Part shown: positions 8,019 through 17,990 of the stretch, piece by piece | Layout: each line of letters opens with the position of its first letter | How positions within the stretch are numbered: the stretch's first letter is position 1 | From: Rhizobium rhododendri | Lineage (GTDB): Bacteria; Pseudomonadota; Alphaproteobacteria; Rhizobiales; Rhizobiaceae | Reading direction: 5' to 3' | Assembly: GCF_007000325.2 (NCBI RefSeq) | Contig: NZ_CP117268.1 | Span: 1,116,001 to 1,180,000 of the forward strand | Length of the DNA: 64,000 nt | Position numbers and translations under genes: made by a program | Notes under the pieces: model-generated | The model's database searches: none | What the model was told of the DNA's origin: nothing | What the model saw: the letters and a program-made list of their open reading frames with translations, nothing else

Positions 8019-10679
8019 TCAAGAAGCAAGCGTAGGTCCCTCGTCGTTGCGCGGCGGCCAGGCGAGCGAAAAATCCTCGTAATTCAGCGTAAGGTTGGGA
8101 CTGTAGGCCGGATCCGGCCGCCGATATGTTTCCCAGCGCGCGTGCATATAAGCGATCTCCTGTCGGAACCGTTCGACCTTCTCCGGAGTGTCATCAAGGC
8201 CGCGGGTTGCCGATTCATGATGATAGAGGTCAGCGTAGGGTGTCCAGACGTTGCGGTAACCCGCCTCCTTTACCTTTAGACAGAAGTCCACATCGTTGAA
8301 GGCGATCTTCAGATCGACCTCGTTGAGACCACCAACCTCCTCGAATATTGACTTCCTGATGACAAGGCAGGCCGCAGTGACGGCACTTAAATCCTGCGGC
8401 AATTCGGCGCGACGGAAATAGCCGGGCAATCCCCGCTTCAGCTGTTTATGCGAATGGCCAGCCACACCGCCAAGGCCTATGATCACGCCGCCATGCTGCA
8501 GCGTATCATCCGGATACCACAAACGTGCCCCGACGGCCCCAACACCATCTTGCATTGCCAGGCTCATCATTTCGCTCAACCAGTCCGGGCTGATGACCTC
8601 GATATCGTTATTGATCAGCACAATGTAATCACCATTGGACATCTCGACCGCCCGATTATTGAGCGCAGAATAATTGAACGGCCGCTCGTCTCGCTCAACG
8701 CGGACACGTGGATTAGTTGCAATGTCGCGGAAATAGGCGAGCGTCGCTGGATCGTCCGAATTATTGTCGATGATGATGATTTCATAGGCTGCATAGCTGG
8801 TCGCTTGCAGGATGGACGTGACACATTGTCGGACCAGATCGAGCCCATTGCGAGTAGGGATGATGAGGCTCGCTAGTGGCAACTGTTGTGGAAGGCCGTA
8901 ACGGGTGCGATACATCCCCGTCTCCAGGGTCTCCACCGTGGCATCGATGCCAAGACGTTCAAGATGTTCCGCGAGCGCCTTCCTGCCGGCAACAGCGGCG
9001 TAACTCTTGTTACCGCTCCCCTGCGCGGTGCTGTTTGAATGCACCCGCCAGTGATAGAGAACACGTGGTATATGTCCGATCCGATCGGCGCTGAGCCCCT
9101 CGGAGAAACGCAGTACAAGATCATAGTCCTGAGAGCCCTCGAATCCCCTACGAAATGCGCCAATTGCCCTCACTCGCTCAATCCTGAAGGTGCTTAAGTG
9201 GCAGACCATGTTATGCGAACGCAGTAACTCGACATTCCAATCCGGCTTGAAGTAGGGATCGAACCGGCGCCCGTCCTCAATCTTGTCCTCGTCGGAATAG
9301 ACAAGATCGAGATCCGGATTTGCAATTAGGGTTCTCGAGACATGATAGAGCGCATCCTCAGTCAGGAGATCGTCCTGGTCCAGAAGCGTCATCCACTCGC
9401 CGGTCGCAAGAGCCAGTGCAGAATTGGAGGCTTCGGAAATATGACCGTTTACCGGTCGATATGTAACCTTGATGCGTTCGTCGTGGACCGAGTAGGACTC
9501 AAGCAATGCCTTGACGCCGTCAGTCGTTGATCCATCTTCAGCAATGCACAACTCCCAATTGAAGTAGAGTTGTTTGCGAACCGATTCAATCGCCTCCACC
9601 AACCAAGAAATTTTGGGGTTATAGACCGGCATTATGATCGATATGAGCGGCGGGTTCTGCCATTGTCCGATTTTACTTCGGATCGTCTGGCGCGCTTTGT
9701 CGTCTAGTATCGCGTAGGTTTCGAGCCATTTTGAGTAGTCGCTGCTCGCAGCACCTCGATGTCCCAGCGAGGTCCTGACGGAGCGCCACGCATTAACGAC
9801 GCCGTTAGGACCGTCGCGTGAAAGGATACCGACAGCCGCTGCAGCCAGCCTGCGGTAGCCGCCCCTATGCTCAGCAATGTTGTTAATCGTGTAAAACGCG
9901 CGCATTAGATTTGCAATTTGAGACCCAAAGGCGCGATAGGGAGCAGTCACGCGCCAACTGGTGGATAGTTGCATGGTTTCAAGTGCCGTGCTGACCTGCG
10001 TCTTCATTTCAAGCGCGTGCGAGAGTTCGTCCTGCATTTGGCGGATTTGCCTATCGTGATCTTCGGTCAATCTCTTCATGCGGTGATCGAACAGATTCTT
10101 GAGAGCCTCAATTTGAGCGGCTACCCGCATTCTGAGGTCTACAAGGCGGGCAGCAGCTAGCAACTCTTTCTCATCCGTAGGCTCCTCTCGGCGCTCCAGA
10201 AGAATCACAGAGGCAAGATCCAAGCCGGGGTCGTAACAATCTTTAGGTGCGAACCCAATAAGTTCGGACAAGCAGTGCATCAGGGTCTCTGGAACAATGC
10301 CGCCGTCATCTGTGCCCCCGTCCACGACACTTAATAAAACCAAAGCTGGTTTAGGCCTCAAACAACGGAGCGCATCGTAGGCGATCCTACCGACAACAGT
10401 CGTGATAACAACCAAATCAAAATGCTCGGTTGTAGCATCAAGATCAGCGAGATCGCGAGCGTAAGCTTTGATCGATGCATCACGCAAAACTGTCGCGAGT
10501 TGGAGGCTGTGCGGACCCAATACAAGTACGGTGTTGGGCCGAATATCGAGGGAGATTCGTTTTGCGAGCTTTGAGAAAAAAATGGGCGGGCCAGACGCGG
10601 GCTCTGTATGAGAAGAGTAGATTGCCTTCTTTTGTTCGCCATTGCCGCCATTATACGCGCGCCCTGCTTCTCTCTTCAT
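8019..10679 (-). CDS. tandem GT2 glycosyltransferase
   Basis: A protein of 886 residues with two complete GT2 domains. Residues about 30-160 resemble a worn Rossmann/methyltransferase-like fold, followed by a predicted coiled coil near 190-235. The first GT2 (about 344-560) has SIIMPVYNP, EDGSTTDG and LLDQDDLL. The second (about 596-830) has SLIIPTRNG, IIDNNSDD, LINNDIEV and AFNDVDFC. Such two-domain enzymes polymerise or extend O-antigen backbones with two linkages. It is the first gene of the exporter operon; 289 bases with no gene lie upstream and presumably hold its promoter. Acceptor and sugars cannot be read from sequence. Confidence 0.85.
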   Translation of the reverse strand: MKREAGRAYNGGNGEQKKAIYSSHTEPASGPPIFFSKLAKRISLDIRPNTVLVLGPHSLQLATVLRDASIKAYARDLADLDATTEHFDLVVITTVVGRIAYDALRCLRPKPALVLLSVVDGGTDDGGIVPETLMHCLSELIGFAPKDCYDPGLDLASVILLERREEPTDEKELLAAARLVDLRMRVAAQIEALKNLFDHRMKRLTEDHDRQIRQMQDELSHALEMKTQVSTALETMQLSTSWRVTAPYRAFGSQIANLMRAFYTINNIAEHRGGYRRLAAAAVGILSRDGPNGVVNAWRSVRTSLGHRGAASSDYSKWLETYAILDDKARQTIRSKIGQWQNPPLISIIMPVYNPKISWLVEAIESVRKQLYFNWELCIAEDGSTTDGVKALLESYSVHDERIKVTYRPVNGHISEASNSALALATGEWMTLLDQDDLLTEDALYHVSRTLIANPDLDLVYSDEDKIEDGRRFDPYFKPDWNVELLRSHNMVCHLSTFRIERVRAIGAFRRGFEGSQDYDLVLRFSEGLSADRIGHIPRVLYHWRVHSNSTAQGSGNKSYAAVAGRKALAEHLERLGIDATVETLETGMYRTRYGLPQQLPLASLIIPTRNGLDLVRQCVTSILQATSYAAYEIIIIDNNSDDPATLAYFRDIATNPRVRVERDERPFNYSALNNRAVEMSNGDYIVLINNDIEVISPDWLSEMMSLAMQDGVGAVGARLWYPDDTLQHGGVIIGLGGVAGHSHKQLKRGLPGYFRRAELPQDLSAVTAACLVIRKSIFEEVGGLNEVDLKIAFNDVDFCLKVKEAGYRNVWTPYADLYHHESATRGLDDTPEKVERFRQEIAYMHARWETYRRPDPAYSPNLTLNYEDFSLAWPPRNDEGPTLAS

Positions 10680-10968
10680 TCACCACTAGCCCTTACAGTC
10701 ATTATGGACGCAATCGTATTGCCTTTTCTGAAGCCGATTTCAACAGGCGACCTCTTAAGACCCCAAGCAATCAGCAACTAGCATCAGCTTGGGCTGTTAT
10801 AGCCCGGTTTCAACCAAAAATCGTCATCGAACACAAGTACGGCAAGGCTGGGCCAGGTGACTGAACGGGTGTTTCGCTGTCCCAATGCAATGGTCTTTTA
10901 CCTGCACAATCACTGACGGAAACCGGAGAGCGAGCTTCGTCACGGCAGCGCTTAGGCTTCGCGCGCGT

Positions 10969-13110
10969 TCAATTGCCGGCAGTTACGTGGATCGAAACCG
11001 GCGCCATTATTGCCGCCCAGGCGCCCCATTCGCGACCCTCATCGACAAGCCTAACCACCGTTCGGCGAGCCCGGCCACAGCTATCCCTTCCGCTGATCTT
11101 TAACCACCACCACTGATGTTCGCTTATTGCATCGAGTGTGAGTGTCTCAAAAGCCCCGCCTTCTTCGCTGATCTGGACCTCCAATCCCGCCGAAGTTGGC
11201 CCTCTCATTACTCCGACATACGTTTCCATGCATTCGCCCATGCTATTGTCGATCATATAGGTAATGCTGCCGGTGGCGGTGTCGTCTCCCTGCCAAGTTG
11301 ACCGGACGATCGGGAAGACGCCGTCGTTGGGTTGGGCGGGTGCTGGAAGTTTGCCCGCCTGCTCGTTGAGTGAAAGTCCTAAGTCGTATTCGGCTTCCAC
11401 GGCTTTCTCTGGTTGTTGGCGAGAAAAATAGCGATTTGGAAGCGGAAGGGCCCGCTCGTATCGGCACAATTCCATATCATTCCATTGAGCGACCAAGTAT
11501 ATTTTGCGGTCAAATGCCAGATCGCCGTTATGCACGGGAACCACAAACTCGAACATGCCGCCAATTGCACTTCTGGCGGGAGGTGCATAACCGATAATAT
11601 TTCCGAAGATATTCGTTGCAATCATCCACTTAGGCGCCTGCCCTGTCTGATTACCTTGAATACGTCCCAAAACCTGCCACGAACTTCCGTCCAACCGGGA
11701 GGCATGCTCCACGACTAATGTCTGACAGGACGTTAAATCAGGAGCGCTGCTGATTTTGCTGCGGCCAAGCATTGGTAGACCGAATTCGGGCGAAAATATA
11801 TTTAGCCTATTCGCCCGCAGGTATTCCATTGGTAAACGAATAGCTTCGGGGGCCGGGTAGAGTTTGGCGAGCACATTGTCAGACATTACGTCGTTCAAAA
11901 CGAAATAACCAGCGGAAGTCAGCGCCTCACTTCGAGCTGTCATCTGGTCGAGATTGTCGGGACGTAATGCGAGGACCACGGCTAGGCCGAGGCCAATCAG
12001 CGCAAAGACACACGAAAAAAGTCCCTGCCAAGCACCCGCCTCCCGTCGAGTGGCAAAAAAACGGCAATAAACCGCGAGCAAAGAGCAATAAAGTAGGAGG
12101 TTGGGTGTAGAGTATCTGGACGTTAGCGCGGCCCCCGGCCCGAGTGAAATTCGACCGATCGTCACAGCCGCAGCACTTCCAAGTGCAAATGTGGCGACCG
12201 CAAGGAAGATAAGTGTAGCGCCGTCTATTTTCTGGCGCTGAAACCAGGGTATACATGCTGCATATACGAAGATGAATACAAAAATCGTGACAAAGGCCGC
12301 TCCAACAATGGCCGCCCGACCGAAATTGGCGGTAAACGTTCCACCCAGAACAGCCATGAAAAAACGCAGGAAATCGGTCAACGACGTTATGTCGAGAGGC
12401 GCCGATGTGCCGGTGCCGCGCCTCTGGGAGACAAATACCACAATACAGACCACATAGATCAGCAGCATGGGGAATGCACGAGAAAGCCTCATGCGCCCAA
12501 AAACAGCAATCAGCACGAAGGAACAGATTAAGGCGATCCCGTTGCCCATCGAGAAAACAGTGAGAGGTGTAAAAAGTGCCAACCCCGCCAGTGGTAAACC
12601 GGACGCTTCGGAGGCACATGCAAAGCGAGTAGCACAAACGCATGCAAAAATAGCAAATAAACTGGTCAGTCCAAACTGAGTTTGAAAACCGATGGTGAGA
12701 TTTTCCCATTGTGCCAACGACAGCATCAGAGCGCCGAACACGGAGAACCACAGGAATTTTTCCTTTGTGCTACCGGTCCTGGTCAGTATGAGGGAAAGGG
12801 CGCAGGCAACGGAAAGGAGGAGCAAGACGATTGCTCCCACGAGGAACCTGTTAGAATAGTCAAAGAGCCACAAATCTATATAAAACAGCAGCTTACTTGT
12901 AGAAATAATGTGTTCATTATGGGGGCTCAAGAGATAGGCTAAAGAAATCGGTTTACCTTCCGATACATACTTTGCCATTTCCCATTGATCCCAAAAATGG
13001 ATGGGCGTAAAAAGCGAGAAAATGGTGGTGACAGACCTTACAATAAGCCCCGTAGACGCGACGACTATAGCGGCTACAAGTAAGCGAACAAAACTTCTTT
13101 CGGAAATCAT
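10969..13110 (-). CDS. large polytopic membrane protein, GT-C-like
   Basis: A 713-residue protein with about 10-11 hydrophobic helices in the first 400 residues, and then about 290 residues without membrane segments, probably periplasmic. The first extracytoplasmic loop carries PIHFWDQWE, an acidic/aromatic motif of the kind seen in GT-C transferases that use polyprenyl-phosphate sugars. No specific family was recognised. Its place at the end of the operon with UbiA-HAD, DprE1/E2-like and GtrA genes suggests it transfers the pentose made there; this is inference. GC content is lower than in the rfb genes. A 147-base gap separates it from gtrA. Confidence 0.6.
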   Translation of the reverse strand: MISERSFVRLLVAAIVVASTGLIVRSVTTIFSLFTPIHFWDQWEMAKYVSEGKPISLAYLLSPHNEHIISTSKLLFYIDLWLFDYSNRFLVGAIVLLLLSVACALSLILTRTGSTKEKFLWFSVFGALMLSLAQWENLTIGFQTQFGLTSLFAIFACVCATRFACASEASGLPLAGLALFTPLTVFSMGNGIALICSFVLIAVFGRMRLSRAFPMLLIYVVCIVVFVSQRRGTGTSAPLDITSLTDFLRFFMAVLGGTFTANFGRAAIVGAAFVTIFVFIFVYAACIPWFQRQKIDGATLIFLAVATFALGSAAAVTIGRISLGPGAALTSRYSTPNLLLYCSLLAVYCRFFATRREAGAWQGLFSCVFALIGLGLAVVLALRPDNLDQMTARSEALTSAGYFVLNDVMSDNVLAKLYPAPEAIRLPMEYLRANRLNIFSPEFGLPMLGRSKISSAPDLTSCQTLVVEHASRLDGSSWQVLGRIQGNQTGQAPKWMIATNIFGNIIGYAPPARSAIGGMFEFVVPVHNGDLAFDRKIYLVAQWNDMELCRYERALPLPNRYFSRQQPEKAVEAEYDLGLSLNEQAGKLPAPAQPNDGVFPIVRSTWQGDDTATGSITYMIDNSMGECMETYVGVMRGPTSAGLEVQISEEGGAFETLTLDAISEHQWWWLKISGRDSCGRARRTVVRLVDEGREWGAWAAIMAPVSIHVTAGN

Positions 13111-13257
13111 TGTGGGCGCTCGGATTCAATGGCCAGCAAATGGCGGATATAAGTTCGCCGTTTCATGTTTTGCAACAATTCTCCGAAGCATCGACGTCGT
13201 CGACAATTTTGTATGTTAAGTTTGCGAGAAGATCGATCAAAGGGCTGCGCGACTGCT

Positions 13258-13680
13258 TCAAGCATTCTGTTTCGAAAACGTAAAATACTTATGCATGAAG
13301 TAACTTGTGACGATAGGGCTCAGCACGCCGACAACATGGCCGATAGTTTCCACGTGCGTTTCGTAACCCATCGCTGGAAGCACATAGCGGGCGAGAGCTA
13401 TGCTGATTAGCCAAACTTGGGCAAAAGCGACAACGTTTACGAGCACAAAACGGAAAAATTCACTGTGGAGGCGCTGCCCCGACACTTCAAACACCATCAG
13501 CTTCATTAAAACGTAGGCAGTCGTCATGCCGAAAAGATACGCAATCGTCACCGCGATCGAATACGGCGTTATCTGTGACAGTGCGATTCGCGAAAGGATA
13601 TTGATGCCTGCAGCTAGGCCACCCGAAATTGCAAATCTGATAAATGGCCTAGACAATAGACCGATAAGCGTTGCCTTCAT
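13258..13680 (-). CDS. GtrA family membrane protein
   Basis: A 140-residue protein with four hydrophobic helices, beginning with the family pattern FIRFAISGGLAAGINIL and with Tyr-rich helix 2. GtrA proteins are proposed flippases for polyprenyl-phosphate-linked sugars; the mycobacterial relative Rv3789 works in the arabinan pathway. It overlaps the upstream FAD oxidoreductase gene by four bases (ATGA), so the two are translationally coupled. In this operon it would move the lipid-linked pentose to the periplasmic face for the 713-residue membrane protein. Confidence 0.85.
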   Translation of the reverse strand: MKATLIGLLSRPFIRFAISGGLAAGINILSRIALSQITPYSIAVTIAYLFGMTTAYVLMKLMVFEVSGQRLHSEFFRFVLVNVVAFAQVWLISIALARYVLPAMGYETHVETIGHVVGVLSPIVTSYFMHKYFTFSKQNA

Positions 13681-14960
13681 TTTCCGATAGCTTCCGCCAT
13701 GTCACGCCCATACCGCACGCTCTCGGAAATCCCTCTGTCCTCTGGGTAGTAGTAGCAGGTGTCGGCGATCTGTAGACCGGCGATCACAGTTTGGATGGGG
13801 GGCAGCTTGTCTAGGAAATTGGGCTCGCAGACCGGCTGGGCGTGCTTAAGGCGACCGACCTTTGCGTCAATCAAGTCGTTCCTGGTTATCGCAGGATTGA
13901 CTTTTCGAATATAGCCGAACGCCTCGTCAATGAACTGCTCGTCGCTCCACTGCCATTTCGGTTGGGTCGTCGGCATGTAATAGGGTACATAAACGACCGT
14001 GTCGTCGATCGGGCGAAGGTTGGAGAACTGGATCACGCCCGGGATCTCGATCGTTTCGTCGACGATATTGATCCAAAAATGCTTGCTAATCGACTTCTTC
14101 AGCCGGAAAATAAGGCATACCACGCCGATATTGCGGATCGCGTTATATTGCGCCTTCGCGGCCTCCGGCAGGTCTGGCACAAGAGTCGAAATCAGCGGGG
14201 TTGGGACGGTGGAAATGACCGCATCGGCTGGATAGAACTTATCGCCGGCCCGCACGCCTTTCACCTTGCCAGCCTCCGTCTCGACCTTCTCTACCGAGGT
14301 TGCCAGATGTAAGCGGCCGCCCTTAGAGGTGTACGCCGACACGAGCGCATTGACCAGCGTCTGGCTGCCGCCCTCGATGTATCCAAGTTCTTCCTGAAAC
14401 AGCGAACGTCGTGAACTTCCAATACGGCGTACGCGGGTGGCGATCCACGAGGCGGAAATATCGTCAGCAAGCTCGTAGAATTTTAGGTCCATCAACCGCT
14501 TCCATAGCGTGTTGTAGACTTCCTTGCCCGATCCACTTTCGAGCCACTCGCGGGCAGTCTTGTCCTCGATCGATTTGAAGCTCTTGGATTTGGTGGTTAG
14601 GAACATTTGCAGGCCGGTGCGGATTTTGGCCATCAGACTGAGGTGCGGGAACCGTAGCAGCGAAATCGGATCCCCCCAGGGATAGATTTTCCCTTTGATG
14701 AAATAACCCATCGAAGTAGCGCGCCAACGCATCTTGTCGCCAATCCCGAGCTCGCGCATCAAGGCAAAGGTCGGCTCATCCGACTTGCACACGAAATGGT
14801 AAAAACGCTCGATCGACAGCGGACCGAAATCGAAATGCGCGGCCATGCCTCCTGGGACGCTGTCAATCTCAATCAGGTCGACCTCATGCCCTAGCTGCAC
14901 TGCACGATGTGCAGCCGCCAACCCCATGGCGCCAGCGCCGATGACCACAACTCGGCTCAT
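13677..14960 (-). CDS. FAD-dependent oxidoreductase (amine oxidase / mutase-like)
   Basis: A 427-residue flavoprotein. The N-terminal dinucleotide loop VVVIGAGAMGLAAAHRA is followed by EIDSVPGGMAAHFDFGPL, and the C-terminus has the second FAD contact ending GISESVRYGRDMAEAI. This is the pattern of the NAD(P)-binding Rossmann group that includes protoporphyrinogen oxidase-like and UDP-galactopyranose mutase-like enzymes. Substrate is unknown. It is coupled to gtrA by a four-base overlap and starts nine bases after the epimerase, inside the putative lipid-linked pentose operon. A role in making or modifying the sugar or lipid carrier is inferred only. Confidence 0.75.
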   Translation of the reverse strand: MSRVVVIGAGAMGLAAAHRAVQLGHEVDLIEIDSVPGGMAAHFDFGPLSIERFYHFVCKSDEPTFALMRELGIGDKMRWRATSMGYFIKGKIYPWGDPISLLRFPHLSLMAKIRTGLQMFLTTKSKSFKSIEDKTAREWLESGSGKEVYNTLWKRLMDLKFYELADDISASWIATRVRRIGSSRRSLFQEELGYIEGGSQTLVNALVSAYTSKGGRLHLATSVEKVETEAGKVKGVRAGDKFYPADAVISTVPTPLISTLVPDLPEAAKAQYNAIRNIGVVCLIFRLKKSISKHFWINIVDETIEIPGVIQFSNLRPIDDTVVYVPYYMPTTQPKWQWSDEQFIDEAFGYIRKVNPAITRNDLIDAKVGRLKHAQPVCEPNFLDKLPPIQTVIAGLQIADTCYYYPEDRGISESVRYGRDMAEAIGK

Positions 14961-14969
14961 CCTTTTCTC

Positions 14970-15902
14970 CTAAAAGTCCAGTATAATCTTGCTGTAACGC
15001 GGGTCGAGATAACTCTCACTAATGGCATCCTTCAGCGGCGTCGCCCGCACGTTGAAAATAGTCGGCCAGTCGATCACAGGGAACGTCTCGGGGATCACAA
15101 GAGCTTCCAGCTGGCTCGTTGTGAACGGCGGCTTTTTTGAAACCTTGCCATAGACGAAAAGCAGCCACCAGAACAACTGGTAGGGAATATGCACGATGCG
15201 CGCCTTGGGTCTGACGGTGTCGTGTATCATCTGAATGACATCACCGTAATATGTTTGCTGAAGTCCGGATATGTCGTAGGTGCCAACCTGCTTGCTCTTG
15301 AGAGACGAGATGATAATGCTCGCGAAATCCCCGACGTAAAGCGGCTGACGGATGAATTTTCCATCGCCTGGAATTGGGAAAACCGGTACGCGATCCATGA
15401 AGCGGCGCAACCAGCCCAAATGTTTACGATCAAACCAGCCGAACATCAGCGTTGGGCGCAATACCACATGTGGGATGTCGCCGACGGTGTCTATGAACCG
15501 CTCCTGGGTGGTCTTGGAGCGCGTGTAGAAATCGTCTGCCTTGGAGTTGACTACTGATGAGGAGATATGAACGAAATACGGCGTGCCATGACGTCGCATC
15601 GCCTCGACGATTTGCTCTGTGGCAGTCACGTTATTGTCGGTGAACTCCTGCTCGATCAGTCCACCGATCTGGGCCTGGTTCAACAGCACCGAGTCGGCGC
15701 CGGCAAAGGCATCCATCCACTGGCCCTCAACCGCCAGGTCGGCCTCAATCACTTCGATTTCCGGATGCAGACTGCGCAACAGCGCAGTGTTGCTTGGATG
15801 CTTGTCGATGCCGACGATTTTCAGCCCAGGCGTACCCTTCAGGCGAGCGATGACATTTTGCCCGACCAGTCCGGCGGCTCCGGTTACAACGATTTTTTCC
15901 AC
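14970..15902 (-). CDS. NAD-dependent epimerase/dehydratase
   Basis: A 310-residue extended SDR. It has VTGAAGLVGQNV at the N-terminus, a GIDKHP strand end, HISSSVV in the middle and YTRSK as the catalytic Tyr-X3-Lys. Starts with GTG: the G of the preceding gene's TAG stop is the first base of this GTG, so translation is tightly coupled to the DprE2-like gene. The C-terminal region (PFTTSQLEAL) differs from typical sugar-nucleotide epimerases, and its substrate is unknown. It may act on the lipid-linked or nucleotide sugar of this operon. Confidence 0.75.
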   Translation of the reverse strand: MEKIVVTGAAGLVGQNVIARLKGTPGLKIVGIDKHPSNTALLRSLHPEIEVIEADLAVEGQWMDAFAGADSVLLNQAQIGGLIEQEFTDNNVTATEQIVEAMRRHGTPYFVHISSSVVNSKADDFYTRSKTTQERFIDTVGDIPHVVLRPTLMFGWFDRKHLGWLRRFMDRVPVFPIPGDGKFIRQPLYVGDFASIIISSLKSKQVGTYDISGLQQTYYGDVIQMIHDTVRPKARIVHIPYQLFWWLLFVYGKVSKKPPFTTSQLEALVIPETFPVIDWPTIFNVRATPLKDAISESYLDPRYSKIILDF

Positions 15903-16669
15903 TAGATTTCCATCCGGTTGAATATCGCCGCAGGTAGGTTGCGAATGATAAGCATAACGTAGCGCCAGAACCCGGGCGCATAGGCGATCGGCCCGCCACG
16001 GTGGGCGCGGGCGTAGGTGATTGCGGCGATTTGCTCAGGCTTCGCCCAGAGAGCACCCTCCCGTTTCATTCCTTCGGTCATTGGCGTCACCGTCGGGCCC
16101 GGCTTAATCAAGACGGCCCGTGGCCCCTTGTTGGCGAAGCGATGGGATATACCCTGAACAAGAGTTTCCAAGCCAGCCTTGGCTGCACCATAGATAAAAT
16201 TGGCGCGCCGCCCGCGGTCACCGGCGACTGAGCCGATGACAACGAGACTACCGCGTCCCTGGATTTCGAGTGTATTGGCCGCAGTCAGGCACCAAGCCGC
16301 AACGGAATTAAAGTTGACGCTCAGAATTTCCTCGGCGACTACCAGATCGCGTTCTGCGGCGCCCTGATCTCCGAGAATTCCGTAGGCAATCAGCACGTGA
16401 TCAATACCACCGATCTGCTGGACGAAACCTGCAAACTGCTGTGCGACGTCTGTCACGGCGGCAAGATCACTGATGGCCACGATGGCATTCTCGGCACCAC
16501 GCGCTTTCAGGTCGACGGCCATCTGTGACAGACGAATTTCATTTCGACCAACGAGGAGGATGGAAGCCCCCTCTTTTGCATAGAGCCGGGCGGTGCAGGC
16601 CGCGATTGAGGACGTCGCACCCAAAATTATGACGCGCAATGTGTTAAATCCTTCATGCTTGCGATACAC
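15902..16669 (-). CDS. DprE2-like short-chain dehydrogenase
   Basis: A 255-residue classical SDR with glycine loop GATSSIAACTARLYA and a catalytic region GSVAGDRGRRANFIYGAAKA, the exact style of DprE2 (decaprenylphosphoryl-D-2-keto-erythro-pentose reductase). In mycobacteria DprE1 oxidises and DprE2 reduces C2 of decaprenylphosphoryl-ribose to give the arabinose donor. It starts 17 bases inside the DprE1-like gene and shares one base with the next gene. Homologues in Azorhizobium (noe genes) serve Nod-factor arabinosylation. The C-terminus has a short hydrophobic stretch near the end. Confidence 0.85.
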   Translation of the reverse strand: MYRKHEGFNTLRVIILGATSSIAACTARLYAKEGASILLVGRNEIRLSQMAVDLKARGAENAIVAISDLAAVTDVAQQFAGFVQQIGGIDHVLIAYGILGDQGAAERDLVVAEEILSVNFNSVAAWCLTAANTLEIQGRGSLVVIGSVAGDRGRRANFIYGAAKAGLETLVQGISHRFANKGPRAVLIKPGPTVTPMTEGMKREGALWAKPEQIAAITYARAHRGGPIAYAPGFWRYVMLIIRNLPAAIFNRMEI

Positions 16670-17990
16670 GCCGCCAAAAATGGGAACTGAAACCGCTGTC
16701 TACATACTTGGAGAAGTCCTGCCAACTGGGATAACCCTTTTGGAACATTTGAGCCGTCATTCGGCCATCCTTGGCGGGGTAGAGGCGGCCGCCGGCTTCG
16801 AGCACGATCGCATCAAGCCTCGCCATCAAACGTAGCGTTTCACTTCCATGATTTGGAAAGTCCAGCGCGAGGGTCGTACCCTCCATTGGGAAGGAGAGCA
16901 TACCCGGAGACTCAACAGCACTGAATTTCTTTAGAACTGCAAGAAATGAGCCTTGGCCTTTTGCCGATATCGCTTTCAACATCTCGGTCGTCGCATCCCG
17001 CTGCGTAGAAGGGGGGACTACCGATTGGTACTGAAACATCCCCTTGCGACCGTATAGACGGTTCCAAGAGCCTATTGAATCAAGCGGATAAAAGAACGAA
17101 TAAAGCGGGACACGGGCCGGCCCTGCCTTTCGTTTTCCATTCCAATAATAAAGAGTATTGAAAGCGCCAATCGAGTATCGGTTCATTGCCACACTTGGCA
17201 AGTCGAGCGGCATGGTGAAGCGCGTGTTACCCTGATCCAAAAGCCGCGAACCGACATTAGCATGGTTGCCTCGGGAGAAAATACCGCGACCAATCGAAGC
17301 TCCTTTGGCTAGGCAGTCAATCCAAGAGACTGTGTATTCAAACTTATCTTCGCTCTCTCTTGCAAGCGTGAAGAAAGAATCGAGGTTTTCGAACGGGATG
17401 TTCTCGGCATCGATTATCGCGCTCTCGATCTCTACGAGTTGCAGTTCTACCCAGGTAATCAGGCCCGTTAAGCCAAGACCACCTATCGTCGCGGCGAACA
17501 ATTCGGCATTTTCGGTGGGTGCAAGTTCAAGTTCTTCGCCGTTGGAACGCAACAGGCCAAGCCTTCTAACCCACCGGCCTATCGGTCCGTTACGGTGGTG
17601 GTTCTTACCATGGATGTCGTTTCCGACCGCACCGCCTAAGGTCACATACCTCGTACCCGGCGTTACAGGAAGAAAAAACCCCTGTCGCACGATTAACCGT
17701 AGAAGCGAGTCGAACGACAGGCCGGCTTCCGCACGCAGAATACCCCGGGTGGGGTCGAAATAGATGATCCGATCAACACCGGCCATATCGATGACGCCGC
17801 CTGCTGGATTAAGGCCACTGTCGCCATAAGAGCGCCGTAAGCCTGTTCCGAGCAATGTCAGACCCCGCTGGCGGCCGGTAAGCGCGGTCGCCTTCAACTG
17901 GTCACGCCATACAGGCCGTGCGACCTGGTGCTCTTCTTTCAGCACGTTCCCCCAGGAGTGGAAATCGTTTTGGCGGCTAAATGTCGTCAT
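16653..17990 (-). CDS. DprE1-like FAD-binding oxidase
   Basis: A 445-residue protein of the vanillyl-alcohol-oxidase flavin fold. It has GTGLRRSYGDSGLNPAGGV near residue 48 and the strongly conserved TLGGAVGNDIHGKNHH near 117-131, both diagnostic of DprE1. The expected reaction is oxidation of the C2 hydroxyl of polyprenylphosphoryl-beta-D-ribose. It overlaps the UbiA gene by four bases (ATGA) and the DprE2-like gene by 17. This gene order matches known DprE1/DprE2 pairs. The final product is inferred to be a lipid-linked D-arabinofuranose. Confidence 0.88.
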   Translation of the reverse strand: MTTFSRQNDFHSWGNVLKEEHQVARPVWRDQLKATALTGRQRGLTLLGTGLRRSYGDSGLNPAGGVIDMAGVDRIIYFDPTRGILRAEAGLSFDSLLRLIVRQGFFLPVTPGTRYVTLGGAVGNDIHGKNHHRNGPIGRWVRRLGLLRSNGEELELAPTENAELFAATIGGLGLTGLITWVELQLVEIESAIIDAENIPFENLDSFFTLARESEDKFEYTVSWIDCLAKGASIGRGIFSRGNHANVGSRLLDQGNTRFTMPLDLPSVAMNRYSIGAFNTLYYWNGKRKAGPARVPLYSFFYPLDSIGSWNRLYGRKGMFQYQSVVPPSTQRDATTEMLKAISAKGQGSFLAVLKKFSAVESPGMLSFPMEGTTLALDFPNHGSETLRLMARLDAIVLEAGGRLYPAKDGRMTAQMFQKGYPSWQDFSKYVDSGFSSHFWRRVSQA

